DNA of 16,991 nt from Candidatus Woesearchaeota archaeon (lineage in GTDB: Archaea > Nanobdellota > Nanobdellia > SCGC-AAA011-G17 > GW2011-AR20), in NCBI GenBank assembly GCA_018302915.1, contig JAGVZB010000007.1, positions 1-16,991 on the forward strand, given 5' to 3'. The position numbers and the translations under genes are program-made. This document shows, in pieces, positions 6,504-13,157 of this stretch (position 1 is its first letter; each line of letters starts with the position of its first letter). The notes below the pieces were generated by a model. It was not told where the DNA came from. It ran no database searches and saw only the letters and a program-made list of their open reading frames with translations.

Positions 6504-8765
6504 TTATGACAACATTGATTTCTTGAGCGTTTTTTTCAGCCATTCATTCCATTCAAAAAATATCCTTTTAGAATCAAGAGAACCAAGCTCTTCCCTCACT
6601 TCATCACTTATCCTATGGAACATATCATTGCTTTCAACAACAAATTTTGATTCAAGGATATAATTTAAATTTAATTTTACTGAATAATCAACCAATGTCT
6701 CTTTTATCTTTGCCCTTAGCATTATATTATCCCATACAGCGTCCCAATTGCCAATCCACTCTTTCACTGTTCCTGCAATTTCCTTGATGACTTCTGAATC
6801 TCCGTTGATTAAGTCCTGGGTTGGCTCCAGCATATCTGTCTTGCTGTTGTATTTCATCAAATCAACAAATCCTTTTTCCCTTAACGGATCTTCCTCCCAG
6901 TGCTTTCTTACTTCAGTTATTGACAATACTCTTCTCTGACGATGAAGCCCATCTGCTGACCTTATTGGATTTGAAATTATTATTATATCTGTTGCCTTGA
7001 AGCTTGTTCTTGGAACTTTTAAGTCATTTACAACCCTGTCAAATACACCATAAGAGTCTGCACCATGAATAGTTCCTGCCACAACATTTGACAATGCACC
7101 AATCCTCATTGCTTCATACAATGCACCAGCTTCCAGGCTTCTTACTTCACCAACAATCAATGCACTGTCACCAAATCTCAAGCTTGTCCTTATGCCCTCA
7201 TCCGCCTCCATTTCTGCCGTTGCTTTTGTCAATGCAGACCTTACTTTCATCGGCTGGATGTTATAATTTAATTTTCTTAATGCATCTACAGGAATTTCTT
7301 CTGTGTCCTCTATGGAAATTATCCTGTACTTCCTCATTATCTCAACGAGAGTTGAACCCAGTAAACTGGTTTTTCCCGAGCTTCTTGTTCCTGCAAATAA
7401 TAATGTCCTGTTGCCATCAACAAGAAAACTTAACAGTCCGGCTGCAAGAGGGCTTAACATCCTGTTTTTTATGAACAAAGGATATGTCCATGGCTGATCT
7501 CTATGACGACGGAATGCAAATGCCAAACCAACGGGACTCAACGGCCTCGTCATTATTCCAACTCTTGCCCTTGCTTTTGGCAACGTTAATTCCGTATCAA
7601 GGACAGGATTTGCTTCATCCAAAGGCCTTCCAGATAATATCCTGAATTTGGCCGCCCAAGATTCGCCATCTTCCCTGCTTGGATATAAATTTGTTATGCA
7701 TTCATGATAATCTTCGTGGACAATGAACATTGGTGATTCCCCTATGGGCCCATTTATTGTTATATCCTGTATCTTAGGGTCTTCCAGAAGTATTTCTATA
7801 AGGCCAAATCCAACAGTGTATCTGACCAATATCTCAGCAAGTTCATTTAATTCTTTGTACTTTAACTCTATTCCCTTGTGAATTGATAATTCCTGGATTA
7901 AATCCCTCCCTATATTATAAAATGTCTGACGCATCCTTTCAGGATCTATCAGCTCTTCTTTTTCCGGCTTGTGCTCTGACAATGCATTTCTTGCTATGTC
8001 CAACAATTCATATTTTTCTTCAGTTAGCTTAAATTCAGGAGGAATCACATGATACAAATACTGAATCTGCTCAGGTATCTTGAATATATTTATTTCTGTT
8101 TTTTCTATAGAATATGCATCGATCTCTTCGGAATGAATTGGCGGCTGCGACATCAACCTTGTGAACATAAAGTCAGGAGTTATAGACGGCTTTAGAATTT
8201 GCTTGTAAACCTCCCTGGACCCAAATTCATGACCGCTTAAATATGGCTTTGCCAAAGATATTAATTTTGTATTCTCAAACAATCTTAAAAGCTTTGACAG
8301 CAGTTCAAGATAATTTGTCCTTTGATTTACCTCATCCATGAATTCTGTACTCTCGATCTTGATTTTTTCATCCCTGATTAACCTTTTTAGTTCAACGTAT
8401 GCCCCGATAGGATCTGCCTTTAAAGTGTGGATGATCAATGACTGAAGATTAGACCTGAAATAATCAGAACCAAAAGACAAATTTATTATTTTTCTGTCTT
8501 TTATCAGATATTTGTAGAGGTTTGCTATCTCCATCAACATCCTTGTCTGCTCATAATCATATTCATAGTTTCTCCTGTCAACCAAAATTATCTTCTGAGC
8601 AGAAGGAATCTCAATTAGCTTGTCCATTGCATAAGCCATTCCTGTTGCATTATCCTCTATGGAAGGAAGATAAGGATATTTGTGGCAGTATATCTTCAAT
8701 ATGTCTATGTTACCCTGCTTTTCAACCTCATAGCTTCCCGGCTGCATATTTTTGTTAAAAGGCAT
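6504..8765 (-). CDS. FlaI/TadA-type type IV pilus or secretion ATPase, 753 aa
   Basis: This hexameric cytoplasmic ATPase powers filament assembly or secretion with the FlaJ-type platform. Using the ATG at 8763-8765, the C-terminal motor domain (from about residue 270) shows a Walker A G-T-R-S-S-G-K-T (459-466), an Asp box with I-E-D-T-E-E-I-P (485-492), a Walker B region with L-I-V-G-E-V-R (536-542) and a His box G-T-I-H-G-A-D-S (564-571). The N-domain includes a conserved D-I-T-I-N-G-P stretch (334-340). The protein is long for a FlaI (around 550 residues as usually seen); the first 230 or so residues match no domain I recognise. A TTG nine bases upstream would add three residues, but a TATA box 25 nt from the ATG supports a leaderless ATG start. 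Confidence 0.93.
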   Translation of the reverse strand: MPFNKNMQPGSYEVEKQGNIDILKIYCHKYPYLPSIEDNATGMAYAMDKLIEIPSAQKIILVDRRNYEYDYEQTRMLMEIANLYKYLIKDRKIINLSFGSDYFRSNLQSLIIHTLKADPIGAYVELKRLIRDEKIKIESTEFMDEVNQRTNYLELLSKLLRLFENTKLISLAKPYLSGHEFGSREVYKQILKPSITPDFMFTRLMSQPPIHSEEIDAYSIEKTEINIFKIPEQIQYLYHVIPPEFKLTEEKYELLDIARNALSEHKPEKEELIDPERMRQTFYNIGRDLIQELSIHKGIELKYKELNELAEILVRYTVGFGLIEILLEDPKIQDITINGPIGESPMFIVHEDYHECITNLYPSREDGESWAAKFRILSGRPLDEANPVLDTELTLPKARARVGIMTRPLSPVGLAFAFRRHRDQPWTYPLFIKNRMLSPLAAGLLSFLVDGNRTLLFAGTRSSGKTSLLGSTLVEIMRKYRIISIEDTEEIPVDALRKLNYNIQPMKVRSALTKATAEMEADEGIRTSLRFGDSALIVGEVRSLEAGALYEAMRIGALSNVVAGTIHGADSYGVFDRVVNDLKVPRTSFKATDIIIISNPIRSADGLHRQRRVLSITEVRKHWEEDPLREKGFVDLMKYNSKTDMLEPTQDLINGDSEVIKEIAGTVKEWIGNWDAVWDNIMLRAKIKETLVDYSVKLNLNYILESKFVVESNDMFHRISDEVREELGSLDSKRIFFEWNEWLKKTLKKSMLS

Positions 8766-8782
8766 GCTAATCAATTGTTTAG

Positions 8783-8796
8783 TTTGTATAAAAAGA
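8783..8796 (-). promoter_or_regulatory. TATA-box promoter for the ATPase gene
   Basis: On the minus strand CTTTTTATAC (8786-8795) is centred about 25 nt from the ATG at 8765. The spacing suits a leaderless archaeal transcript. It abuts the oppositely oriented TATA box of the coiled-coil gene. Confidence 0.58.
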
Positions 8797-8808
8797 TTTT
8801 TATATTAA
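8797..8808 (+). promoter_or_regulatory. TATA-box promoter for the divergent coiled-coil operon
   Basis: On the plus strand TTTTTATATTAA (8797-8808) is centred about 24 nt from the ATG at 8827, preceded by a purine-rich AAAAGA that could serve as a BRE. No Shine-Dalgarno is seen before the ATG, consistent with leaderless initiation. Confidence 0.57.
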
Positions 8809-8826
8809 GCTGAGCTGATTTATCTG

Positions 8827-9198
8827 ATGAATGAGCAATATGACCCTGCTGAAAGAGTAAGAGTTCTTGAATCAAAATATAATTATCTCAGGGACAGGAT
8901 AATACTAATCAATGAGAATCTGATAAGCGAATACAAAAAAATGAACCAGGACATAAAAATTATTGATTCTGAAATCAAAGATTTGAAAAAAGACATCTTT
9001 GAAATGAAAGAAGCCATGAGGCATGTCCTTAATGAGATGAAGAATTTTGCAAGCAAGGAACATTTCAAGGTTTTAGAAAAGTATATTAATATGTGGAACC
9101 CTTTTAATTTTGTCACAGAAGAGGAAGTTTTGAATCTAATAAAAAACAAAAGAGGTGTTAAGAATAGCAGACCAGCAAAATCCAAGAAAGAAAAGTAA
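8827..9198 (+). CDS. Coiled-coil protein, possibly ArlC/FlaC-like accessory factor, 123 aa
   Basis: The protein has no signal or membrane helix. Residues 8-75 are a charged heptad-rich coiled coil, followed by a conserved-looking block at about 76-105 (L-E-K-Y-I-N-M-W-N-P-F-N-F-V-T) and a lysine-rich tail. The Y-x-x-x-x-N-P-F pattern after a coiled coil resembles the end of archaellum accessory FlaC/FlaD (Y-E-x-V-x-x-x-x-N-P-F-V), so a distant FlaC-like role at the cytoplasmic face of the motor is plausible but not shown. It is divergent from the ATPase through a 61-nt shared promoter and overlaps the next gene by 44 nt, so the pair is probably one operon. The ATG at 8827 fits a leaderless start. 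Confidence 0.75.
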   Translation: MNEQYDPAERVRVLESKYNYLRDRIILINENLISEYKKMNQDIKIIDSEIKDLKKDIFEMKEAMRHVLNEMKNFASKEHFKVLEKYINMWNPFNFVTEEEVLNLIKNKRGVKNSRPAKSKKEK

Positions 9199-9751
9199 CC
9201 AGGATGTTTACGATGCTGTAAATCAAAGCAAGATACAGCCACCTGCCGGTCCTGTTGACAATCCACTTGATGAATTAGACCAGTTTGAAATGCCCTCTCC
9301 GGATGTTCCTTCACCTTCAATGGACATTGATGTTCCTGAGCCACCTTCTTACAATCCAAATCCAGCTCCAAAATATAATTATCCTTCATTTGAACCAAGC
9401 ATGCCCCAGCCACAAGTGTCCACAGACTATATACAAAAAATAGCCGAAGAAATTGTCGAGGAGAAATGGGATGATTTGATGAGCAAGGTCGGGGATGTAA
9501 GATTATGGAAGGATAAAATTGACACTGAAATCACTTCTATCAAGCAGGAAATCATGAGGACGCAGAATCATTTTTCAAGCCTGCAGAAGGCTGTCCTTGG
9601 GAAAGTAAGCGAATATAATGAGAATATTCTAGACATTAATACCGAGATGAAAGCCCTGGAAAAAGTATTTGAAAAAATATTGACTCCATTGACAAACAAC
9701 ATAAAAGAGCTTAACAAAATAACAGACAAATTAAAGACTAAGAAGATTTAG
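9155..9751 (+). CDS. Proline-rich linker plus coiled-coil protein, 198 aa
   Basis: Translation from a GTG (9155-9157) gives a basic N-terminus, a proline-rich disordered segment (about 28-90) and a helical, probably coiled-coil C-terminal half (about 91-195) rich in conserved-looking charged blocks such as E-I-V-E-E-K-W-D-D-L. It has no membrane helix. The GTG lies in an AGAGGTG context within the previous gene, giving a 44-nt overlap; no ATG is available before residue 46, so the start is reasonable but not certain. As the partner of the first coiled-coil gene it could be a cytoplasmic scaffold or FlaD/E-like adaptor for the pilus motor (inference from context). Its 3' end overlaps the convergent membrane protein gene by 14 nt. 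Confidence 0.72.
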   Translation: MLRIADQQNPRKKSNQDVYDAVNQSKIQPPAGPVDNPLDELDQFEMPSPDVPSPSMDIDVPEPPSYNPNPAPKYNYPSFEPSMPQPQVSTDYIQKIAEEIVEEKWDDLMSKVGDVRLWKDKIDTEITSIKQEIMRTQNHFSSLQKAVLGKVSEYNENILDINTEMKALEKVFEKILTPLTNNIKELNKITDKLKTKKI

Positions 9752-10271
9752 CAAATCCCTGGGAGATAAACATTACTGCAAATGTTGTCATGAGCAGCAA
9801 GAATAATGCACCCAAAAGCCTTGGATGAACCAGTGCCCTTAATCCTTCTGCCGTCCTTGTTTTTTCATCATCTTCTCCATATGGGGATTGAACATCCTGA
9901 AAAGCATTTGTTATTATTATAGCAAGGAATATCAAAGATATTATTATTATTGCCCACACGACAGTTCCGCTTCCGACTACTTTAGTGACCGCTTCCTCTT
10001 TTACGCCCAAGAACATCAGCATTGCAACTATAAAAAACCCGAAGAAAATCATCAGGATAAACCATGGCGTTGTCATGTTTATTACACTTACAATACGTGT
10101 CGAGAACATGAATATCATTGCTATTGAGAATGCAGCTATCGCCTTTGGTGCAACATGATCACCAAGCAGTCTAAACTTGTCAAGCACTGCATAGGACAAT
10201 ACCAAAATAAACAGAAATGTAAATAATGGAGCGAGATATTGAAATACTCCCAAATCAAGTAGTGTTGCCAT
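9738..10271 (-). CDS. Polytopic membrane protein, third of three tandem paralogs, 177 aa
   Basis: Helices are expected near residues 12-30, 43-65, 69-89, 104-122 and 150-170. The N-terminal block, a proline before a phenylalanine/leucine-rich helix ending S-Y-A-V-L-D-K-F-R-L-L, matches the P-F-L-L-x-F...F-A-x-L-E-K-T blocks of the two genes upstream, so the three are paralogs with this one the most divergent. A charged loop (P-Y-G-E-D-D-E-K-T-R-T, 130-140) precedes the last helix. GGTGAAAG lies upstream of the ATG as a possible Shine-Dalgarno, and the gap to the previous gene is 6 nt. I do not recognise a named family. Position next to a type IV pilus motor suggests a membrane subcomplex of that machine (inference). 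Confidence 0.78.
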   Translation of the reverse strand: MATLLDLGVFQYLAPLFTFLFILVLSYAVLDKFRLLGDHVAPKAIAAFSIAMIFMFSTRIVSVINMTTPWFILMIFFGFFIVAMLMFLGVKEEAVTKVVGSGTVVWAIIIISLIFLAIIITNAFQDVQSPYGEDDEKTRTAEGLRALVHPRLLGALFLLLMTTFAVMFISQGFAKSS

Positions 10272-10277
10272 TTTTTA

Positions 10278-10817
10278 TTATTTTCTTTCACCAAAAAGGC
10301 CTTCTGATATGTCTTTCAATGTAATCTTGTTTCCTGTACCCTCTCCCGAGGAGCCTCCTACAATCAATGCTATTACAATTATGATGATAACCAATGCTAT
10401 TATCACATCCCAATTATATTGTATCCAGTAAGGCAATTCAAACCCTAATGAAGGGGATAATGCCCAGTAAATCACAAATAAAGATATTACTGCAGCGATG
10501 AGCATTCCAATATGGCCAAGTCCCTTTCCTACGGGAGCACCAAATATCCCGAATAAAATCAATGTCATTACGGCAACGACTATGAACAATGAAACTTTTG
10601 GAAGAAACTGGTTCAATGTATAAACCAATGAAAACTGGGTTACAAAAATAAGAGCTATTATTGCTGAGACTATAACATTTACATTTTTCTTTTCATTGAA
10701 TATTTTTGTCTTTTCAAGAATTGCGAACAATATGGAGAATATCAACAAGAAGGGCAACACATATTCATAGATGCCTGCACCCTGGAACTGATAAAACAAG
10801 TCACCTAAAAAGACCAT
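10278..10817 (-). CDS. Polytopic membrane protein, second of three tandem paralogs, 179 aa
   Basis: It has about five helices (near 18-36, 47-66, 73-92, 102-120, 136-155). It carries Y-V-L-P-F-L-L-I-F-S-I-L-F-A-I-L-E-K-T-K (residues 19-38), nearly the same as the block in the gene upstream, followed by an N-V-N-V-I-V-S-A-I-I-A-L helix aligned with N-L-N-A-M-V-S-F-V-V-A-L there. A W-I-Q-Y-N-W motif precedes the last helix, as W-I-I-D-N-W does in the paralog. A glycine/serine-rich cytoplasmic or external tail of about 25 residues follows. The gene begins 2 nt after the previous stop, with GGTGA as a likely Shine-Dalgarno. Function unknown. Confidence 0.8.
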   Translation of the reverse strand: MVFLGDLFYQFQGAGIYEYVLPFLLIFSILFAILEKTKIFNEKKNVNVIVSAIIALIFVTQFSLVYTLNQFLPKVSLFIVVAVMTLILFGIFGAPVGKGLGHIGMLIAAVISLFVIYWALSPSLGFELPYWIQYNWDVIIALVIIIIVIALIVGGSSGEGTGNKITLKDISEGLFGERK

Positions 10818-10819
10818 CT

Positions 10820-11404
10820 TTATTCACCATCCTTTTTTTTTCCTTGCTTTGAACTTGTTATATAACCTATTGCAACCACAACAATAACTAATATTACTAT
10901 TGATCCAAATATTGTTCCGGACCAGTTGTCAATTATCCAATCTATTGAATACTCCAAAACGCTTACTTCCTCTCCTGCTATATTCATGTAAATTGCATTT
11001 AAAAAGATTAGTATTACCCCTATGAACATTATTATTATAAATGCCATGTTCCATTTTTTGTGTTTTTCTGCAAAATCCAATTCATCCTTTACAAAAATAC
11101 CAATTAATATCAGGAAACTGAGAGATGCTACAAGTAACAAAACAATATTTGGCAATGACTCATTTAATGCTCTTACTATGTTTGCTGTTGCGACAACCAA
11201 TAAAGCCACAACAAAAGAAACCATTGCATTAAGATTTTTATTTGGAATGCTTTCATCTGTGCCGTGAATCTTGGTGCTTCCAAGAATTCTTGTCTTTTCA
11301 AGAACTGCAAATGTCACTGTAAACACTAATAAAAAAGGAAGAATGACATCAAAGAGACCGAAGTCCCTTAAAAATTCAACAGATTTTCCTAATGGAGATG
11401 CCAT
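10820..11404 (-). CDS. Polytopic membrane protein, first of three tandem paralogs, 194 aa
   Basis: Five hydrophobic helices are expected (near 18-36, 58-78, 85-104, 119-138, 161-182). The signature I-L-P-F-L-L-V-F-T-V-T-F-A-V-L-E-K-T-R (21-39) is shared with the next two genes. It differs in a longer polar loop after helix 1 (40-57), a charged loop between helices 3 and 4 (104-118) and a basic K-K-K-D tail. Its ATG overlaps the stop of the PRC-barrel gene by one base (TAATG), implying coupled translation and co-function. I recognise no named family. A role as a membrane platform or gating component of the adjacent pilus/secretion system is inferred from neighbourhood only. Confidence 0.8.
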   Translation of the reverse strand: MASPLGKSVEFLRDFGLFDVILPFLLVFTVTFAVLEKTRILGSTKIHGTDESIPNKNLNAMVSFVVALLVVATANIVRALNESLPNIVLLLVASLSFLILIGIFVKDELDFAEKHKKWNMAFIIIMFIGVILIFLNAIYMNIAGEEVSVLEYSIDWIIDNWSGTIFGSIVILVIVVVAIGYITSSKQGKKKDGE

Positions 11405-11673
11405 TATTCCTGCTCTTCCCCATCATAACTAGGAATTGCAGATCTGTTTATAACTACCACATCTCCTATAGCCTTGACCAACTGATGAGGTATAATCACC
11501 CCTTTTGCACCGCCTAAAACCTTGGTTAGAGCTGAACCTTTAGTTGCTTTTATGCGCCAGCCATTAACCCTGTTTCCAGAAACCATGCATTCTTCAATAT
11601 CGCCGAAATAAGAACCATCATCCGTAAAGACTCTCATGTTGTATATTTCAGATACTCTCTTAGTTTTTAGCAT
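11404..11673 (-). CDS. PRC-barrel domain protein, 89 aa
   Basis: The small soluble protein fits an archaeal PRC-barrel. It starts with a short lead-in (L-K-T-K-R-V-S-E-I-Y-N-M-R-V), then D-D-G-S-Y-F-G-D-I-E-E (18-28), the beta-barrel core, and a conserved-type V-I-I-P-H-Q-L-V-K-A-I-G-D-V-V-V-I (59-75). PRC-barrels act in ribosome maturation, photosynthetic complexes and, in archaea, cell division (CdpB-type proteins), generally as protein-interaction modules. Here it heads the operon of three membrane paralogs, which suggests it serves that complex rather than a free housekeeping role (inference). A strong Shine-Dalgarno, AAGGAGGT (about 11680-11688), sits 6-7 nt before the ATG, unlike the leaderless genes around it. 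Confidence 0.85.
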   Translation of the reverse strand: MLKTKRVSEIYNMRVFTDDGSYFGDIEECMVSGNRVNGWRIKATKGSALTKVLGGAKGVIIPHQLVKAIGDVVVINRSAIPSYDGEEQE

Positions 11674-11706
11674 TTTGCTACCTCCTTGATATTATTGTTT
11701 GAAATG

Positions 11707-11726
11707 ATTTAAATATTTAAATATTT
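11707..11726. promoter_or_regulatory. Shared bidirectional TATA region for the PRC-barrel operon and the TraB gene
   Basis: AAATATTTAAATATTT at 11711-11726 is a perfect 16-base inverted repeat, preceded by GATTT. On the plus strand a TATA-like element centred near 11713 is about 24 nt from the TraB ATG (11737), suiting a leaderless start. On the minus strand the same sequence lies about 45 nt from the PRC-barrel ATG, leaving room for a short leader that includes the strong Shine-Dalgarno. Confidence 0.55.
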
Positions 11727-11736
11727 CTCTTTTTTT

Positions 11737-12408
11737 ATGAATTATCACAGAAATCTGCATATTTTAGGAACATCACATATTTCGAAGGATAGCGTTGAAA
11801 ATGTAGAGAATTTCATAGAAAACAAGAAACCAGACATAGTTGCCATAGAGCTTGACAAGAAGAGATTTTATGCCATAACAAGCGAAGCAAAGCCATCTTT
11901 TAGGGATGTTTTCAGGATGGGAATCAAGGCTTTCTTGATCAATATCATAGGAGCTTATGTTGAGAAGAAGCTTGGAAAGATAGTCGGGGTGAGCCCCGGA
12001 AGCGAGATGAAAAAAGCCATTGAACTGGTTAAGAAGAACAATCTGAAACTAAGCTTGATAGACCAGGATATTGACATAACCTTAAGGAAATTAAGCAAAG
12101 CCATAACTATAAGGGTTGTTTTCAGATTTATAGGAGATGTTGTCAAGGCTGCAATATTCAGAAAAACAGACATAGAATTGTTTGATGTCAGCAAAGTTCC
12201 CTCCAAGAAAATCATCGATAATATCCTCAAAAAAATAAAGGAAAGATATCCTGGAATTTTTAATGCATTGATTGAGGAGAGAAATGAAGTCATGGCAAGA
12301 AACTTATATAAACTAATGAACAAGTATAAAGATAAGAAAATATTTGCTGTCGTGGGAGCAGGTCATGAATCTGAAATCATCAGTATTATCAAGGGAATTA
12401 AAGAGTAG
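11737..12408 (+). CDS. TraB/PrgY-family protein, 223 aa
   Basis: Hallmarks of the TraB/PrgY/GumN fold are visible: H-I-L-G-T-S-H-I-S near the N-terminus (8-16), V-A-I-E-L-D-K-K-R-F (35-44), S-P-G-S-E-M-K-K-A-I-E (86-96), E-R-N-E-V-M-A-R (181-188) and a C-terminal V-V-G-A-G-H-E-S-E-I (205-214). Related Tiki-type proteins are metal-dependent proteases; whether archaeal members are proteases is not settled to my knowledge. Many archaeal TraB proteins carry a C-terminal transmembrane domain of 150 residues or more. This one stops right after the soluble domain, and the following gene, overlapping by 44 nt, encodes a membrane protein, so the two may work together. The ATG is leaderless relative to a TATA at about 11708-11718. 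Confidence 0.88.
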   Translation: MNYHRNLHILGTSHISKDSVENVENFIENKKPDIVAIELDKKRFYAITSEAKPSFRDVFRMGIKAFLINIIGAYVEKKLGKIVGVSPGSEMKKAIELVKKNNLKLSLIDQDIDITLRKLSKAITIRVVFRFIGDVVKAAIFRKTDIELFDVSKVPSKKIIDNILKKIKERYPGIFNALIEERNEVMARNLYKLMNKYKDKKIFAVVGAGHESEIISIIKGIKE

Positions 12409-13135
12409 CCTCTGGATTATTTTTATTCTTACATTGATTTTTGGGTTTAATGACGGCAGAGATTCTTTTGTTTTTAGCTCATGGATTCATAATTTTTTCA
12501 ATGTTTTTGTGGTTGTTGCAATAACAATAATTGCACATGCCATCGGCGCGAAATTATCTGCAGGCAGGCTTGGCCAGGAGGCTGAACTTAAGCTTCTTAA
12601 GATAGAAAGGATAAAATTCAGCTTTTTTGGATTCAGAGTTGAAAAAAATCTTTACTGGGATATTCTAGGATTCAAGATTAAAGGGATGCCTATCGGAGCC
12701 ATAATAGGATTCCTCATGATGATAATATCAAAAGGCACTTTTTATTTCACTGCCGTTTCAACGATAATTGTCAGGAAAATCCCAAGATTAGGAAAAGGTT
12801 TTGAACTACATGAAAGCAAAGAGGCATTGATTTATTCCTCTGCATTGATTGCCAACCTGATTTTAATAATTTTATTTAACTATTTCAACTACCCTTTCGG
12901 GGTTGTTGTTAACATTTATTTTGTGTTATGGAACTTATTGCCCATTCCAGGCTTGCTGGGAAGCAAGATATTCTTCAACAACAAGCCATTTTATATTTTC
13001 TTCTTGGTGTTTGCCGCTTTGTTCCTTTTATTGTTTACAAAATTAAATCTTGTATTTTTGGTGATATTTTCGGCAGTTGTTGCTTTCCTGGCGATGATTC
13101 TCTGGGTTTTCAAGAAGGAACATAAATCATTATAA
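12365..13135 (+). CDS. M50 (site-2 protease)-like membrane protein with degenerate active site, 256 aa
   Basis: The protein has about six hydrophobic helices. Helix 2 contains I-I-A-H-A-I-G-A-K (55-63), at the position of the M50 H-E-x-x-H; the glutamate and second histidine are replaced by alanines. The other signature, N-L-L-P-I-P-G-L-L-G-S-K-I-F-F (190-204), is clearly the M50 N-x-x-P-x-P-x-x-D-G motif with the metal-binding aspartate replaced by leucine. The S-A-L-I-A-N-L-I-L stretch matches the intervening G-x-x-x-N helix. With three key residues gone, proteolysis seems unlikely and a binding or chaperone role is possible. I chose the ATG at 12365, inside TraB (44-nt overlap); a TTG at 12344 would add seven residues. 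Co-translation with TraB is likely. Confidence 0.75.
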   Translation: MNLKSSVLSRELKSSLWIIFILTLIFGFNDGRDSFVFSSWIHNFFNVFVVVAITIIAHAIGAKLSAGRLGQEAELKLLKIERIKFSFFGFRVEKNLYWDILGFKIKGMPIGAIIGFLMMIISKGTFYFTAVSTIIVRKIPRLGKGFELHESKEALIYSSALIANLILIILFNYFNYPFGVVVNIYFVLWNLLPIPGLLGSKIFFNNKPFYIFFLVFAALFLLLFTKLNLVFLVIFSAVVAFLAMILWVFKKEHKSL

Positions 13136-13137
13136 AC
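13128..13137 (+). promoter_or_regulatory. TATA-box promoter for hef, embedded in the preceding gene's end
   Basis: CATTATAAAC at 13128-13137 overlaps the last codons and stop of the M50-like gene and is centred about 26 nt before the ATG at 13158. No clear Shine-Dalgarno precedes the ATG, so a leaderless transcript is likely. Confidence 0.55.
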
Positions 13138-13157
13138 CTTTTTGATTTAAGAAAGAC

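Noticed and set aside
6466..6543. Longer start for the signal-peptide protein (26 extra residues, overlapping the ATPase gene)
   Set aside because: It would bury a standard signal peptide inside the protein, and a TATA box lies at leaderless distance from the internal ATG.
4487..7474. Plus-strand open frames opposite the platform and ATPase genes
   Set aside because: They are antisense to strongly supported genes, lack promoters or ribosome sites, and have unnatural residue composition (many His, Ser, Pro, Leu).
8766..8774. TTG start three codons upstream of the ATPase ATG
   Set aside because: The ATG is at good spacing from the TATA box and no Shine-Dalgarno favours the TTG.
8883..9413. 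Minus-strand open frame opposite the two coiled-coil genes
   Set aside because: The plus-strand genes have a promoter, an overlapping-operon layout and coiled-coil patterns. The antisense frame looks like a shadow of lysine/glutamate-rich codons.
1..11673. Calling the locus an archaellum operon
   Set aside because: FlaI- and FlaJ-like proteins are shared by archaella, pili and secretion systems. No ArlH/KaiC-like ATPase, recognisable ArlF/ArlG or chemotaxis gene is visible, and the pilin set is too varied for archaellins.
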